Shown: piece by piece, positions 45,518 through 58,860 of the stretch
Numbering within the stretch: the first letter of the stretch is position 1
Layout: every line of letters starts with the position of its first letter
Assembly (NCBI RefSeq): GCF_958450345.1
Contig: NC_088782.1
Coordinates: 103,508,358-103,572,357, forward strand
Length of the DNA: 64,000 nucleotides
DNA from: Calliphora vicina
Taxonomy: Eukaryota > Arthropoda > Insecta > Diptera > Calliphoridae
Direction of reading: 5' to 3'
Position numbers and translations under genes: made by a program
Notes under the pieces: generated by a model
What the model saw: only the letters and a program-made list of their open reading frames with translations
Databases searched by the model: none
Told to the model about the DNA's origin: nothing

Positions 45518-48500
45518 TAGGGTTGCCAGCCGGGCTGGACTTGGCTGGATTGTCCAGCTTTGCCTTACAACTCTTGAGAATGACTCTTGTACAGTTTTAG
45601 AGTTGCACGATATAATGTCCGTACTTATGAATAGCCTCAAATGTAAAATACATAACACAAAAAAATTTACTTTTTCACAACTTTTATTTTTTAAGGTTTT
45701 TTAGTAGGTAATAAAACGTTAAACTTGAAAAACGAACAAGTGAGAACATACAAATACCGTTTACAAAGATTTTTGAACGCCCTCAAAATTTTGAGTTATA
45801 CTTTAGTACCTCTAACTCACCGATTTTGGACCAATTTCAAAACAGTTACGGAAAATGTATGCATAAAATAAAATTAAAGCGTAATCATTTTTTTTCTAAA
45901 CCCATTAAAAAATTAAAATCGGACAAAAACTGACTGAGTTCTGTTCTGTTCGTTAGGTTGAAGAACATCACTGAAAACGGTTTTTTGGAATAACTTCTGA
46001 ATTAGAGGTATGTACTCAACAAGACCCATCCTCGCTAGGAGGTTTTCCAAGTTTTTTTTTTCACTGCCGCACCGTGTAATACATATGGGGCATTTCATGT
46101 CAAGTGAACCAACTTTTGAAATCGATGTCTTCCGATCGGGATGAAATTTGCACCAAGGTTAGCTCTATTGGATAGTAACTCAGACACAATTTTTCAACAA
46201 GATCGGTCGAGAACTCTCTGAGTTATAGGGGGTAAAATTTTGACAATTTGGTCAAACAGGGGTTTTTTCTTATCCATGTAACTTATTACCTATTGTTCTT
46301 AGCAAAATGTGTCCCAAATAGTATAGATAGCTATTTCTTCGATCTTTCGAAAAAAAATATTTAAAAAAAAAAATAAAAAATTTTTAATATTTTTTTCCGA
46401 AATCAAAAACTTTTTTGACTTTTTTTTAAAATGGGTTCTTTTTTTTTTTTTTTTTTTTTTTCTTAAAATAAAGTTTAGATATTTTCCTTGAACACCTACT
46501 TGGTCGCTTAGTGGGATGCGAGTGGGATATCTATCAAAATAAATATTTTGTAACTCAAAACATAAAATTTTTGACTTTTTTTGCAAAATCAAAAACTTTG
46601 TTGACTTTTTTTTTTTCAAAATGGACCCTTTTTTAATCTTTTTTTTTAGGTCAAACAAAAGCTTAGATATTATCCTTGAAGACCCTTTTGGTCGCTTAGT
46701 GGGATGCGAGTGGGATATCTATCAAAATAAATATTTTTTAACTCAAGATTTACAATTTTTGACTTTTTTTTTTGCAAATACGATTTTTTTTCCAAATGGG
46801 CCCTTTTTTTAAAGATATTTTTAGTCCCTTAGTGGGATGCGAATGGGATATCTATCAAAATAAATATTTTGTAACGCAAGACATACAATTTTTTAATTTT
46901 TTTTTGCAAAATCAAAATTTTTTTCCAATATGGGCCCTTTTTTAATTTTTTTTTTTGCTCAAAAGAAAGCCTAGGTCCATTCCTTTAAGATATTTTTAGT
47001 CCCTTAGTGGGATGCGAGTGGGATATCTATCAAAATAAATGTTTTAACACAAAAATTGTATGTCTTGAGTTACAAAACATTTATTTTGATATATATCCCA
47101 CTCGCATCCCACTAAGCGATCAAAACCATCTTAAAGGAATAGGCCTAAGCTTTCTTTATAGCAAAAAAAAAAATTACAAAAAGGGCCCATTTTAAAAAAA
47201 AGTCAAAAAAGTTTTTGATTTTGCCAAAAAATCAAAAATTGTATATCTTGAGTTACAAAATATTTATTTTGATAGATATCCCACTCGTATCCCACTAAGG
47301 GACCTAAAATATCTTAAAGGAATGGACCTAAGCTTTCTTTTGACTAAAAAAAAAATTTTTAAAAAAGGGCCCATTTTGAAAAAAAATTCGAATTTGCAAA
47401 AAAAAAGTCAATAATTGAATGTCTTGAGTTACAACATTTTTATTTTAATAGATATCCTACTCACATCTTCCTAAGTGACAAAATAGGTCTTAAAGGAAAA
47501 GACCTAAGCTTTCTTTTGAGCAAAAAAAAATTTTTAAAAAAAAGTCCCATATTGGAAAAAATTTCGATTTTGCAAAAAAAAATTAAAAAATTGTTACAAA
47601 ATATTTATTTTGATAGATATCCCACTAAGGGACTAAAAATATCTTAAAGGAATGGACCTAGGCTTTCTTTTGAGCAAAAAAAAAATTAAAAAAGGGCCCA
47701 TATTGGAAAAAAATTTTGATTTTGCAAAAAAAAATTAAAAAATTGTATGTCTTGCGTTACAAAATATTTATTTTGATAGATATCCCACTCGCATCCCACT
47801 AAGGGACTAAAAATATCTTAAAGGAATGGACCTAAGCTTTCTTTTGACTACAAAAAAATTTTAAAAAAAGGGCCCATTTGGAAAAAAAATCGTATTTGCA
47901 AAAAAAAAAGTCAAAAATTGTAAGTCTTGAGTTAAAAAATATTTATTTTGATAGATATCCCACTCGCATCCCACTAAGCGACCAAAAGGGTCTTCAAGTA
48001 TAATATCTAAGCTTTTGTTTGACCTAAAAAAAAAGATTAAAAAAGGGTCCATTTTGAAAAAAAAAAGTCAACAAAGTTTTTGATTTTGCAAAAAAAGTCA
48101 AAAATTTTATGTTTTGAGTTACAAAATATTTATTTTGATAGATATCCCACTCGCATCCCACTAAGCGACCAAGTAGGTGTTCAAGGAAAATATCTAAACT
48201 TTATTTTAAGAAAAAAAAAAAAAAAAAAAAAGAGAACAAATTTTAAAAAAAAGTCAAAAAAGTTTTTGATTTCGGAAAAAAAATATTAAAAATTTTTTAT
48301 TTTTTTTTTTAAATATTTTTTTTCGAAAGATCGAAGAAATAGTTATCTATACTATTTGGGACACATTTTGCTAAGAACAATAGGTAATAAGTTACATGGA
48401 TAAGAAAAAACCCCTGTTTGACCAAATTGTCAAAATTTTACCCCCTATAACTCAGAGAGTTCTCGACCGATGTTGTTGAAAAATTGTGTCTGAGTTACTA

Positions 48501-48756
48501 TCCAATAGAGCTAACCTTAGTGCAAATTTCATCCCGATCGGAAGACATCGATTTCAAAAGTTGGTTCACTTGACATGAAATTCCCCATATATATTTTGAA
48601 TACAATAGATAAAAATATATTTAAAAAAAAATTATTTACACAAAACCAAAATTAACATTTTCTCAGTAATTTTTTAATGTCCAGTTTTTTTCTTATTTGT
48701 CCAGCTTTTTAAAGCCCAATGTCCAGCTTTTTGCGAATCTGAATCTGGCAGCCCTA
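45518..48756. mobile_element. hAT-like element with 8-bp target duplication
   Basis: The termini TAGGGTTGCCAG (left) and TAGGGCTGCCAG (right, reverse-complemented) are flanked by identical ATTCGAAT at 45510-45517 and 48757-48764, the 8-bp duplication typical of hAT insertions. Subterminal TGTCCAGC motifs repeat near both ends. No transposase is visible. Most of the interior (46083-48592) is the fold-back structure annotated separately. Confidence 0.75.
46083..48592. mobile_element. 2.5-kb fold-back element of inverted tandem units
   Basis: The outer arms (about 46083-46330 and 48345-48592) are nearly identical inverted copies, starting TATGGGGCATTTCATGTCAA. Inside, a unit with AGTGGGATGCGAGTGGGATA occurs four times on the left (near 46508, 46697, 46829, 47003) and about seven times inverted on the right (near 47079, 47254, 47440, 47605, 47765, 47940, 48127), separated by A/T runs. 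The pivot is near 47060. The open frames on both strands here are repeat artefacts. The architecture resembles Drosophila Foldback elements in having tandem-repeat inverted ends, but I cannot show sequence homology. Confidence 0.8.
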
Positions 48757-48764
48757 ATTCGAAT

Positions 48765-50036
48765 GCAGTGTTGAAAACTAGAGTAACACATATGTATGTA
48801 TATCGTAGTATTTTAGAATAAAGCCAAGTACTTATTTCGCTGCAGCTTTGGAATTATAGGGTTTATCACCTCCATTCTTCACAGGAATTCCCTGTCTAAA
48901 GAAGACGAACGAGAACCCAGCACCATCCCAACATCAAGGATTCGAAGACCACACGCTGGTCAATTGACCCTACATAGATTACAAAGAAATTCGCATACCG
49001 GTTTCATAGAGTTACCATATTAGTTTCCTAACTGGTTGATAATTGTCCTAAACGCTCAATAGATTTTTTTGATGGGTAAAATACTTTCTAATATGCTGTA
49101 AAAAATACAGTTTTTTAACTACTCTCTATATTACTTAGAGGTACTAAAGCACCAATCGACATCACGCTAGATTACCGGGCATGTATAAAGTAACCAATTG
49201 ACTTCTCTTTGCACTACACAGAGCCAAGTGCTCAAACATTAGTGAAAATTACTGTCTATAAGGAATACATTGGCTATTTGTAAAACTGCTGGGATGTTTT
49301 ATAAAAAAATAAAAAGTTATTTTTACATAAATAAAAAAAAACACAAACATTTCATTAATTTTTTAAATTGGTTGTTTTTTCAGTTTATTAATATTTTCTT
49401 ATATCAAAATAAATTCTTAAAAACTAAAGGGTTTATTTTTTACAAAATTAATAAAGTATGCTAAAAACGCACACAAAGATCATCAATTCAGGTTTTTATT
49501 TTGTTAAATAAATTAAAAATTAATACAATTTCTTTTATTTTTAATAATTAAAAATTAAAAATGAGTTAAAAAGAAATAACAAACATACATTTAACACAAG
49601 CACACAATGAGAAATAATAAACAAAAAATAAAAGTATATACAATTAAAATAAAAAAAAAATGAAATAAAATGATAAAAATAAAAATTTGAATTTATGACA
49701 CAGAAAAATATAAAGTATAATAAATAATTTAAAACAGAGCAGACAGAAATAATGAGGTATAAAAAATGAAATGAGTTATAAAATAAAAAAAGTAAATCAT
49801 GAAATTAACATTTAAATAAAAGGAGTCATTCATACAATTTATATTAAAAAGATTTATATATACAAACTATAGATATAGATATTAATATAATATTTTGTTA
49901 TTTTAAATAAAAATCACGTAGTTTTGTTGATGTTTTTAAAGGTTAATGTTTTGTTGTATTTTTTTTTGTTGTTAATGGGCATGATGAGAGGTTGGTTGGG
50001 TTTGGTGGTAGAATTTTGTTGTTTGTGTTTAAGAAA
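48765..50036. other. Intergenic DNA
   Basis: From 48830 to 49250 the base composition is more balanced and may be the continuation of the non-LTR element broken at 45510, but no motif proves it. From 49300 the sequence is extremely AT-rich, with the 3' UTR of the minus-strand VWC gene near 49900-50036. Confidence 0.4.
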
Positions 50037-53000
50037 CTACACTGAGACCACAAATTCCTTGCCAGTTTTAAAGTCAGTACATTTAAATTGTGGACAGCAC
50101 TTGGGGAATGTCCAGGCAGGATTGGTGGGTAATTCTTCACAGCCGGGCATTTCAATTGTGGGACAGGTTTCAACATTTATTAATTGTTGTTCCATGTCAC
50201 ATGTTAAGGCAGCACAAATACCCTTAGGTCTATATTCCTTATTGGGCAACATGGCACGTTTGGTGAATTTATCAAAACATTTACCGGGATGTGCTAAAAA
50301 TAAAGAAGAATTGAAAACAAAAGGTTAGTTAAGAGGAAATGAATAAAAGGAAATTATTGTGTGTAAATACATAAATTAAACTTAATTGGTTTTTCATATA
50401 TAACTTATTATACATAAAATATTGCAAGTTTCATGTGCGTTGTTGTTTTTGTTGTGGTAAAAAAAATAAGGAAGTAATATTTTATGTAATAAATTATGCA
50501 TATTTTATTAAGAGTACTGCAGTGCTGTGGCAACCATTAAACTAAAACAAAAAAACTTCAATTTATAAAGAACAAAAAACAAGACAAAAACTAGAAATTT
50601 AAAACAAAAAATCTGTTAAAAAAGGGCAATTTTGGAAACCAGTGATTGTATTTTAAGCAAAATTCTATTTAAATTCATTTTCATGTTTAAAAGCACTTTG
50701 ATTTTAATAAAATATTGAAAATACTTAAGAAACAGACATAGAATACTGCAAATGTTTAAAAGAAAGAGAGTAAGAGAATGATAACGTAAATGGAGAAATG
50801 TAAACAAACAAGACTTAAGGCACAAACTTTAACTCAAGGAAAAATGGTGAAACTGCAATTTCACTGAGCAAATGTTTTAGAGAAAGAGAGTAAGAGAAAA
50901 TGAAAAGAAATATTTAGGGAAACGGATATAGAGAAATGTAAACAAACAAGACTTAAGGCACAAACTGGAAAACTATGCAAAATGGCGAACAAAACAAGAG
51001 AATATAACAAATTAAACAATTTTTAAGAAAATTTCACGAAATTTTTAATAGAAATGAAAACATTTATAAAAATATTATGAAAGATAGATGTTGTGATTAA
51101 AAAATACCACATTTAATTTATGTCTAGACATGATTTTTTTTAAAACGTAAAAACATTTCATTAAATGTTTATGTAAAATGTAAACAACAATAATTTAATA
51201 ATTAATAACAAAAGAAATATATACATAAGTATGTTTACATACATACATATAAAAGAAACTCAAATATTTAAAACAGAGCATAAAATTAATTAAAATAACA
51301 CAATCAATTAGCAATTTGTTAAAACTAAGTAAACAAAAAAACCCCACAGACTTAATCTCAAAACAAATAAAAACCCAACTTTAAGTTTTTTTTTGCATAA
51401 ATTAACACTAAAATAACAAAAAATAACAATAAAAGAAAATAAATTAACAAAAAATATGCATAAAAAAACTATATTGACAAAAAAAAATTAGAAACGACCT
51501 TCCCAAAAATCCGCATAGCCATGTAAATTAGTGTTATTATCTTTCTTTTTTTTTAAGAGATGTAAATTTTTTTTTTTACTTTTTTTAGTTCATTGTACTA
51601 AGAAGATTTAAACCTGGAATTTTAGCTACCAGCCACAAGTCTCTTCTTCTTAGTTTTTTTTTTTATAAAGCCGTTCAACTTGTTTTAAACTTTAGTTTAG
51701 TTGACGTCAATAATAATTATGTGTTGTTTTTTTATGGCTTTTTATATTCGTTGTTATTTAATAGATTTTTTTGAAGCGAAAAAAACAAGATTCTTCTTGA
51801 TTTTTTATGAAATTTAACAGTCATAAAGGTAATAAATTTCATTAAGATTGATTTAAAAGTTTAACATTGACGTCAAAAGTGTGGGTAAACTGGGTTTATG
51901 TTTGAAAGATGTGTACAAACTCATGACGCTAGTGATGGTTAGAAGGAATGCTTTGAAATTTTCTTATATTATTTTTGAGAAAATGTTAAAAATTGATTTA
52001 AAATTTTTATTTTGTAATTAATCAAACCTGTTTGTTTTAGAAATTCCATTCAATAATTGTTATAATAAATTTGTTTTTAAATTTATTAACAATTTCATTT
52101 AGTAAACATTTCAATTTATAGATTTTTTTTGTCGATTTTATATTAATTTTTTATTCAAGTTTTGTACAATATACATATTATTTGCTGTTATTACTTTTGT
52201 TTGCCCATTAAAATTATTAGTACTGTATATATAAAAAATAAATTATAAATTAGCTTTTTAATTTCATAAATTAATTAGACATTTTTCAATGACTCTTTTT
52301 GTATTTTATATACAAACTCGTAAATTTATTGGCTTATCTTTAGAAATTGTTTATAACTTTTTTTATTGTTTTGATTTTGATTCATTTGACAATGAGAGGT
52401 CATTTGGGACACGTTTATGTAATTTTTTTCAATAAAAAATTAATTGAATTCTAAAGTTTTTTGCTGGGCTTATTTGTATACAAAGGCAACAAAAGTAAAT
52501 AATTGTTTGTTAGTTAAAACAATGACAAATGAATATTGTTGGTGATAAAATAAATTGTTTAATTAAAAATGTTTGTCATAATTTTGTAAATATTTGAAAA
52601 ATATTAATAACAATATAAATTAAGTATAAATTTGTATACAAAAGTATTAAAAACATTATGAAATTTGAAGATAAGATTATTTTTATTAAATCCTTGAGTT
52701 ATTTAGTTTATTTGTATTTAAAAATTTATATTTTTAATAGAACTAATGGAATTTCAAGCTTTACTCTTGAATTCTCTCTCCCCCCAGGAACTAGGAAACT
52801 AAAAATAAGCTATTTTTATTGAATACCAATGAAAAGCACTCAATGAGGTGTTGTGTTTGTTTTGTTCTCTCCAGAACTAAGAAATTAGTAAAAGAGAGAT
52901 GTAAACAAAACTGTACAATTTGTATAATAAGAAACAACTCTCAATTACTATTGTGCTGAATAATTAAGAATATATGTTGTTGTTGTTTTAGCAGATGTAA

Positions 53001-56000
53001 ACAAAACCGTACAATTTGTATAATAAGAAACAACTCTCAATTACTATTGTGATGAATAAATAAGGAGATGTGTTGTTGTTATTTTAGCAGATGTAAACAA
53101 AAAAGTAAATAGCCTAATAATAAAGAACTCTTTATGTTATTTTTCTTTATGATTTTTATTATTCTTCATTTTTCTATTATTTATAAAAATTTTTGCAGGT
53201 TTTGGTTAAAGATTCGATAGTTTTTTTAATTGTTCAACATTATTGTTTATATATTTCTTTAAATCAACATAAACAGGCTGAGATTTCATTGTTTTAAATT
53301 GCGTGTTAAGAAATCTTGGTTGCCAAACAAAATCACCAAAGTCACGCAAATTTTATTGAAGTATTGAAAAATATATATATTGAAATAAACAAAGTTAAAA
53401 TTTGCTAACACTCCTACATTTCTCAAGTCACGTATAAATAAATTGCTCTAAAAATAAAACGTGAATAAGACTTGGCAAGAAAAATATAAAAAAATACAGC
53501 TAAATACAATACAATAACTAAAAATAGTTTAAATTTCAAAAACAATTACGATTAAATATTGTATAAAATTGAATTAAAAAAGGAAATAATAAAAACTAAG
53601 CTAAAATAAAGTTCAGCAGCTGTCATATAAACAAAATTAATGTAGTTAACATGACATTAAACTCATCTTTTGAATTATGTATATTAAAAACGTAGTGACA
53701 GCTGTTGCAAGCGGAAGTTTATTTTAATGAAAAGGACTTTCGTAAGCAAGAGACATTAATAATTACCTTAATGTTCTAAACCACATTTAATTAAACACAA
53801 CATTTTAAGAACCAGCCTTAATATTTCAATAACTTAAAACAAAGTATCAGGCTGGCAATAACCGGCAGCCAGCAGCAATAAACTGACTCCCTGTTAATCA
53901 AAACTATTTTTAGATTTCATTTAAGCTATAAATAACTTGATATTAATATCAACACTTAATTTAAAAAATGTAAAAGCCATGCAAATAAGCCATAAACTGC
54001 AATACTTATAAGGTTTTTATGAAATGTGCGTCATTGCAACACAAACCTGTCATACTCTCCCTTGTATCATAAGAAAACAATGACTAAGCTTAAGAAAAAT
54101 TTGTTAAAACAATCTGTTTTTCTCAATTAATTTAGAGGAATTTAAATTCTGAAATGAATACCAGAAAAATGTTACTATTGGTCAAGGTTTCTTTAGACAG
54201 AAGCCATAACAGTGAAGCATCATCAGCAGAAGCCTTGTTAGGAATTTTAATGTTTCTTCAAAAGCAATTTAAATTCTTGAAATAAAAAAAAAAATTATTG
54301 TCAAGTTTGTAAAAAGACAAACAAGTCAACAAAATATTTGTAAAGTCATTGACTTAATGAGAAGAATTTTTTGTAAAAACAAGCGGAAAGTTGAAAATGT
54401 TTAAAACTAAACTTTTCAATAATGCTATTATTTTTATTAAAAAATTTTATAACAAATATTTGTTTAATTAGGGTGAATATGACTGAACTTTCAATTTCAG
54501 TAGAAATTTATCATTTAATGATTTTACTCATTAACTTAATATTTGCTTAAATGTGTAAATTGTTCTAAAAATAGTTTTAATATGTCAGGCCAGTGATATT
54601 TGATTGGTAACATGATAGTTTACTTTATAAAATGTGTCATAAGTTGTAAAAATATAAAAAAATGTTTTAAAGTTTGTAATATAAACTTTGAACGTGGGTG
54701 TAACCAGGTGGGAATTATTAATAAATAATTAACAATTTTTAAACATTAAATATTACACCAAATGTTTGAGAGTGTAAACAAAATTAAAAATAGCTGAAAA
54801 ACTTAAAGTTTTGTTTAAAAGGGCTGAACATTTTCTTACAAAAACCTCAAAATATTTGAAGACCTAGAAGCAGTTTAGCCCATTTTTTAAATTAAATTTA
54901 AAAAATTGCACTAAATTTCAAATGAATCAAAATATTGAAAAAAATTTTAAGGAATTTGAAAGATTTTCTTAATAGTTATTAACGAAAAGTTAAAATATTT
55001 TAAAATTTTGAAGCAAATGGGGCAATATTTAAAAAATTTCCAAACAATATTTTAAAAATTTTAAATGTTTCAGAACATTGAAAGAAATTTAAATTGTTTT
55101 GAATGAATTATTTAAAAATACAAAAAAAAATATTTGAAAAACAAGAAACAAATTGTCCAATTTTTAAATGAATTGATTGAATTTTGAAAATGTTTCATAA
55201 GTTTTGAAAATCTCTTTAACATGTCAAATGTTTCAAAAGAAAAAACAAACGATTTCGAAAGATTTTTTTTTAAATATTTGTTAAAAATTCTCAAAATATT
55301 TGAAAAAATGTTTGTTATTAAAAATATGAATTTTTTTTAAATATTTACAAAAAAATTTTTAAACAATTTTCAAAAATTTTCTTTATTTGTTAAAAAATCT
55401 CATAATATTTTCAAAATATTGAATGAAATTTAACATTTTTTTTAAAGATTTGTTTAATATTTGTTTAGAATTCTCAAAATATTTGAACAAAAAAAAGCAG
55501 ATGTTTAATTTTTTAACATAATTACAAAAAATATTTGAAAACTGTTATGATACTTAAACATTGTTTTGAAAATTGCATTTTAAATTGTTTTGAAAAAATC
55601 CGAATAAAAATATATTGTTGTTATTAGTAGTAATGCAAATTTAATTAATTTAAATCAAAATTTTATAATTTTTTTTTTTAAATTTAATTATTTGTTTGTT
55701 TCACTTTTAACATTTGAATATTAAAAAACAAAACAAATGTATTTTATTAATATGAATTTTATTCCCACTCATTATTTTGCAATTTTTATCAATTAAATAT
55801 GCATAATTAACATTCATTAATTATAAAAACAAACAAAGAAATTATCATCACTTGCAAATAAAATAAAATCCAAACATTATAAAGTAATTTAAATAAATAA
55901 ATATTAAAAAAAATACTAACCAGGATGGAATATGGCACGTTGGGAATAGACGGCAGCTTCCGTTGTTGGGGTATTTAAAACCGTTAATAAAACGATTAAA

Positions 56001-56044
56001 GCCAAAGAGGCCATAGATAAACAACATACTTTTGTATAAGCCAT
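50037..56044 (-). CDS. Secreted single-VWC-domain protein
   Basis: Minus-strand exons 56044-55921 and 50293-50037 join in phase across a 5.6-kb intron (GTTAGT donor, TTTTTAG acceptor) to 126 residues. Residues 1-30 are a signal peptide (MASLALIVLLTVL core) with likely cleavage after TTEA. The mature protein has exactly eight cysteines (47, 68, 73, 85, 93, 107, 108, 113), including the CC pair in PKCCPQFKC, the pattern of arthropod single von Willebrand C (SVWC) proteins. That family includes Vago and other small secreted proteins responding to infection or nutrition; whether this one shares such a role is not shown. The ATG at 56044 is the first in the exon and heads the signal peptide. Confidence 0.9.
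50750..50966. repeat. Direct duplication in the VWC-gene intron
   Basis: AGAAAGAGAGTAAGAGAA and, further on, GAGAAATGTAAACAAACAAG with ACTTAAGGCACAAACT occur at 50761-50827 and again at 50881-50966, about 120 bp apart. Confidence 0.75.
52898..53100. repeat. Tandem repeat with 96-bp period
   Basis: GATGTAAACAAAACTGTACA and the following sequence to TTTTAGCA is repeated at 52898, 52994 and (start only) 53090. Copies are nearly identical, so the duplication is recent. It lies in the VWC-gene intron. Confidence 0.85.
53101..55920. other. Intron of the VWC gene, AT-rich remainder
   Basis: Nothing coding is visible. The part from 54850 to 55600 is a run of short TTTGAAAAT/AAATATTTG-type motifs on both strands, probably degenerate simple repeat. 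The remaining intron parts (50294-50749, 50967-52897) are also featureless AT-rich DNA. Confidence 0.4.
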
Positions 56045-57116
56045 TTTATTTAAATTTTATTAATTAAATTTGTTGGTTTTTTTTATATAATTTGAAATTT
56101 ATTTTCAAAAATTCTTTTTTATTTTGTAAATAACAGTTTGAACACTTCTTTTTATTTATTAGTTTAAGGTCAAAGCCAAATAGTTTATCACTTGATTTTA
56201 TAAAATTTGTTTTATAATAATTTTATATTATTCTTTGTTTTTGTTTTAGCTACAATAAATTCTTTTTGGTTTTTAAAAAATTTTGTTAATTTTTCTTTTA
56301 TTTATTTGATGTTTACACTTTGGTTTAGTCTTAACAACTGATTGTGGCTCTAATCCAGCACTCATATTTAAACAACTTTGCAAAACAGCTCCCAGCTCAA
56401 TTTAATACTCTCTCAATAAATTCTCCTCAAATCATATTATTTTTTTTTATATTTTTTTGCAAAACTTTGTTTTTTTGTTTTTATTTGAAAAAAAGACCGG
56501 TTGAAATGTTTGTTTTTGTTTTGAGTTTTTTTCTTATTATTTTTTTTTTGTTTTAAATTTTAAATAATTTATTTGACTACTATGTTTATAGTATAGTTTA
56601 CTTTGTATGGCTTTTTGGCTTGTGTTGCCCTATAAATCTTAAATAGTTTTGTTAATTGTTATTATTTCTCTTATAGCCAAAGTGTTTTTCCACTGTAAAA
56701 GTAAAAAAAAAGTGAACAAATTAAATTTTATTTAACACAGTATTATTCTTATCTGAGATTGCAATTTATTGTGTTTATATTGAATGTATTTTCCATAACG
56801 GCACCCTACACCAATTCTTAGAGGGAACAAAGCAAAATAAATGTATATAAATACTAGTAGATACATATAGTATATGTTTAGAACTTCTCAACTACTAGTC
56901 CGATCCTTATAAAACTTGGAATACATACTTAGTTTAAATAGAGAAGTTAGTCCTTCAGACTATTGCTTGCAGAAGTTGATCAGATAATTTGTATTTATTG
57001 CGGGACTTACAATAGATTGCGTTTGAACGCCAACTTGAAGGATACATATCTGCCATTCATTCTCACTTGGTTATTGAACATTATAGTGAAAACAACAAAG
57101 TTTTTTTTTAATCGAA
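56045..57116. other. Upstream of the VWC gene and mariner left flank
   Basis: The left part must contain the promoter of the minus-strand VWC gene; T-rich tracts dominate and no core motif is secure. From 56790 the composition changes and may belong to the left flank of the mariner copy. Confidence 0.35.
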
Positions 57117-58097
57117 ATGTTGAATTTTGTACCAACGTATCGTCATATACGGGAAATTTTGCTTTGCTTCTTTAATTTGAAAAAAAGTGGAGCACACCGA
57201 TTGCTCACCAATGCTTATGTGTTCCTTCGGTTTCAACGTGCGAGAGATGGCTTGTGCGGTTCAGAAGTGGTGATTTTGACATGGAAGACAAAGATCGCCC
57301 AGGCCAGCCAAAATAAAGTATGAATACCAAGAATTGGAGGCATTACTCCATGAAGATTGTTGAAAAACTCAATAAGAGCATGCAAAATCAAGAGCAATTT
57401 CAAAACTTTTGCGAGCAGCAGGATTTATACAAAAGCAAAGAAATTTGGTACCATACGAATTGATGTCGAGAGACCTTGAAAGACGATTTTGCATGTCCGA
57501 AATGATGTTTGAACACATCATTTTGGCACCGGGTCATTACTTGCGATGAAAATTGGATCCATTACGATAACCCGAAGCGTAAGAGAACGTATATGAACCC
57601 CGAACAACCAGCCGAATCAACGCCAAAGCCAAATATACATGGCATTAAAGTAATTCTCTGTATTTATTACAAAGATATCCTATTACGAGCTGCTGACATC
57701 TGACCAGACCATCACTGGAAACCTGTACCGAAAGCTCGTTTGAAGCGAGCATTGGCAGAAAAACGCACAGAATATGCGCCCAGACATGAAACCATAATAT
57801 TTCACCATGACAATTCTCGACCACATGTTGCAATTCCTGTTAAAAAGTATTAAGAATGAAGTGGTTGGGAAGTTTTGCCACTCCCGCTTTATAGTCCAGA
57901 CCGAGTAACGTCCGACTACTATTTGTTTTGATCGTTGCAGAATGATCTCTATGGCATACGCTTCACTTCAGAACAGAGTATCCGAATTTGGTTTGATTCG
58001 TTCTTGGCCTCAAAAGATGATCAGTTCTTTTGGCTCGGAATCCATATGTTGCCAGAAAGATAGGAAAACGTCATAGCTAACAATGGCCAATATTCCA
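57117..58097 (+). pseudogene. Decayed mariner transposase
   Basis: The order of the whole mariner transposase is recognisable across several frames: MLNFVPTYRHIREILL at the N-terminus, WVPYE-like and RRFCMSEMM near 57450-57505, HRVITCDENWIHYDNPKRKR with the first catalytic Asp (57524-57580), FHHDNSRPHVAI with the second (57800-57835), YSPDRVTSDYYLF with the third (57895-57930), and LPER.ENVIANNGQY at the end. This is the DD34D pattern. Frameshifts and stops throughout make it non-functional. A deleted copy of the same subfamily lies at 62023-62255. Confidence 0.85.
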
Positions 58098-58379
58098 GAT
58101 TCTCTGATGAAGGAGTAGATTCGTTTAAGATTCATCCTTGATAGCTCATCTAAGCATGATAAAAATGGGATTCCGAGGATGCGTTCTCTCAGAGTGAGAA
58201 ACAGTCTCCTCCTCTTCATCATTATGACCGCTCCTACAGTAGTCGTTGTACCGTAGGTCCAGTCTTCTAGCATGTATCCCAATTATACAGTGCCCTGTAA
58301 TAAAGGAAACAATTAATCAAGATTACTATGTATGTGCCCATAGTAATGCAGTATCTTAGAGTGCCCACGAACAGTCAAC

Positions 58380-58860
58380 ATTAAGACTCACAGCAGAGTT
58401 GAGAGCCATTTGTATCACCATCAAATCAACTGGTAATCAGTTTAAAATAGTAAAAAGTGCCATTATCCAAGGCATGCTACCATACCAACACTCCATAGAA
58501 CAAGATAGGTTTAACAACTGCTTTGAAGATCCAATTGAAACCCTTCGCCATAATACTCCAGTTAGTATCAATTTCAGTTTTACAGGAGTAGATGGCCACA
58601 TAGGCCTTATTAATCCTGTTCTGAATGTTTCGATTTTTATGTCATACTCCCAATAAAATATATAATCCAGCAAGTGTCGATATGTTTATTGAGGGTTTTC
58701 ATGAATGCTTTGGATATCATCAGCAAATGTTGATGTATGAGTAGAATTGTTTGAGGTGTATATCAAGTATAAATATAATTCCAGGATACTAGCTTTAGGA
58801 TCTCCGGCTTCAATTGGATGTGGAAAACTTAAAAAAATCATCTTACTTAAGTTTAAATGT
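58380..58860 (-). pseudogene. Jockey-like reverse-transcriptase fragment
   Basis: On the minus strand at about 58810-58680 the translation reads LELYLYLIYTSNNSTHTSTF followed by ADDIQSIHENP, matching the GPLLYLIYTADLP...FADD region of jockey-clade elements (the PQGSVLGP box is degenerate). Nearer 58600 comes TGLIRPMW, matching the LIRPIWTYG block after the polymerase. Frames shift between blocks, so it is dead. Confidence 0.65.

Noticed and set aside
46299..48289. Several Lys/Phe-rich open frames of 60-120 codons on both strands
   Set aside because: They are the same repeat units of the fold-back read in different orientations, built on A and T runs; no gene-like composition.
49924..50328. 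Plus-strand 134-codon frame
   Set aside because: It is antisense to exon 2 of the VWC-domain gene, whose eight-cysteine pattern and splice phase identify the true strand.
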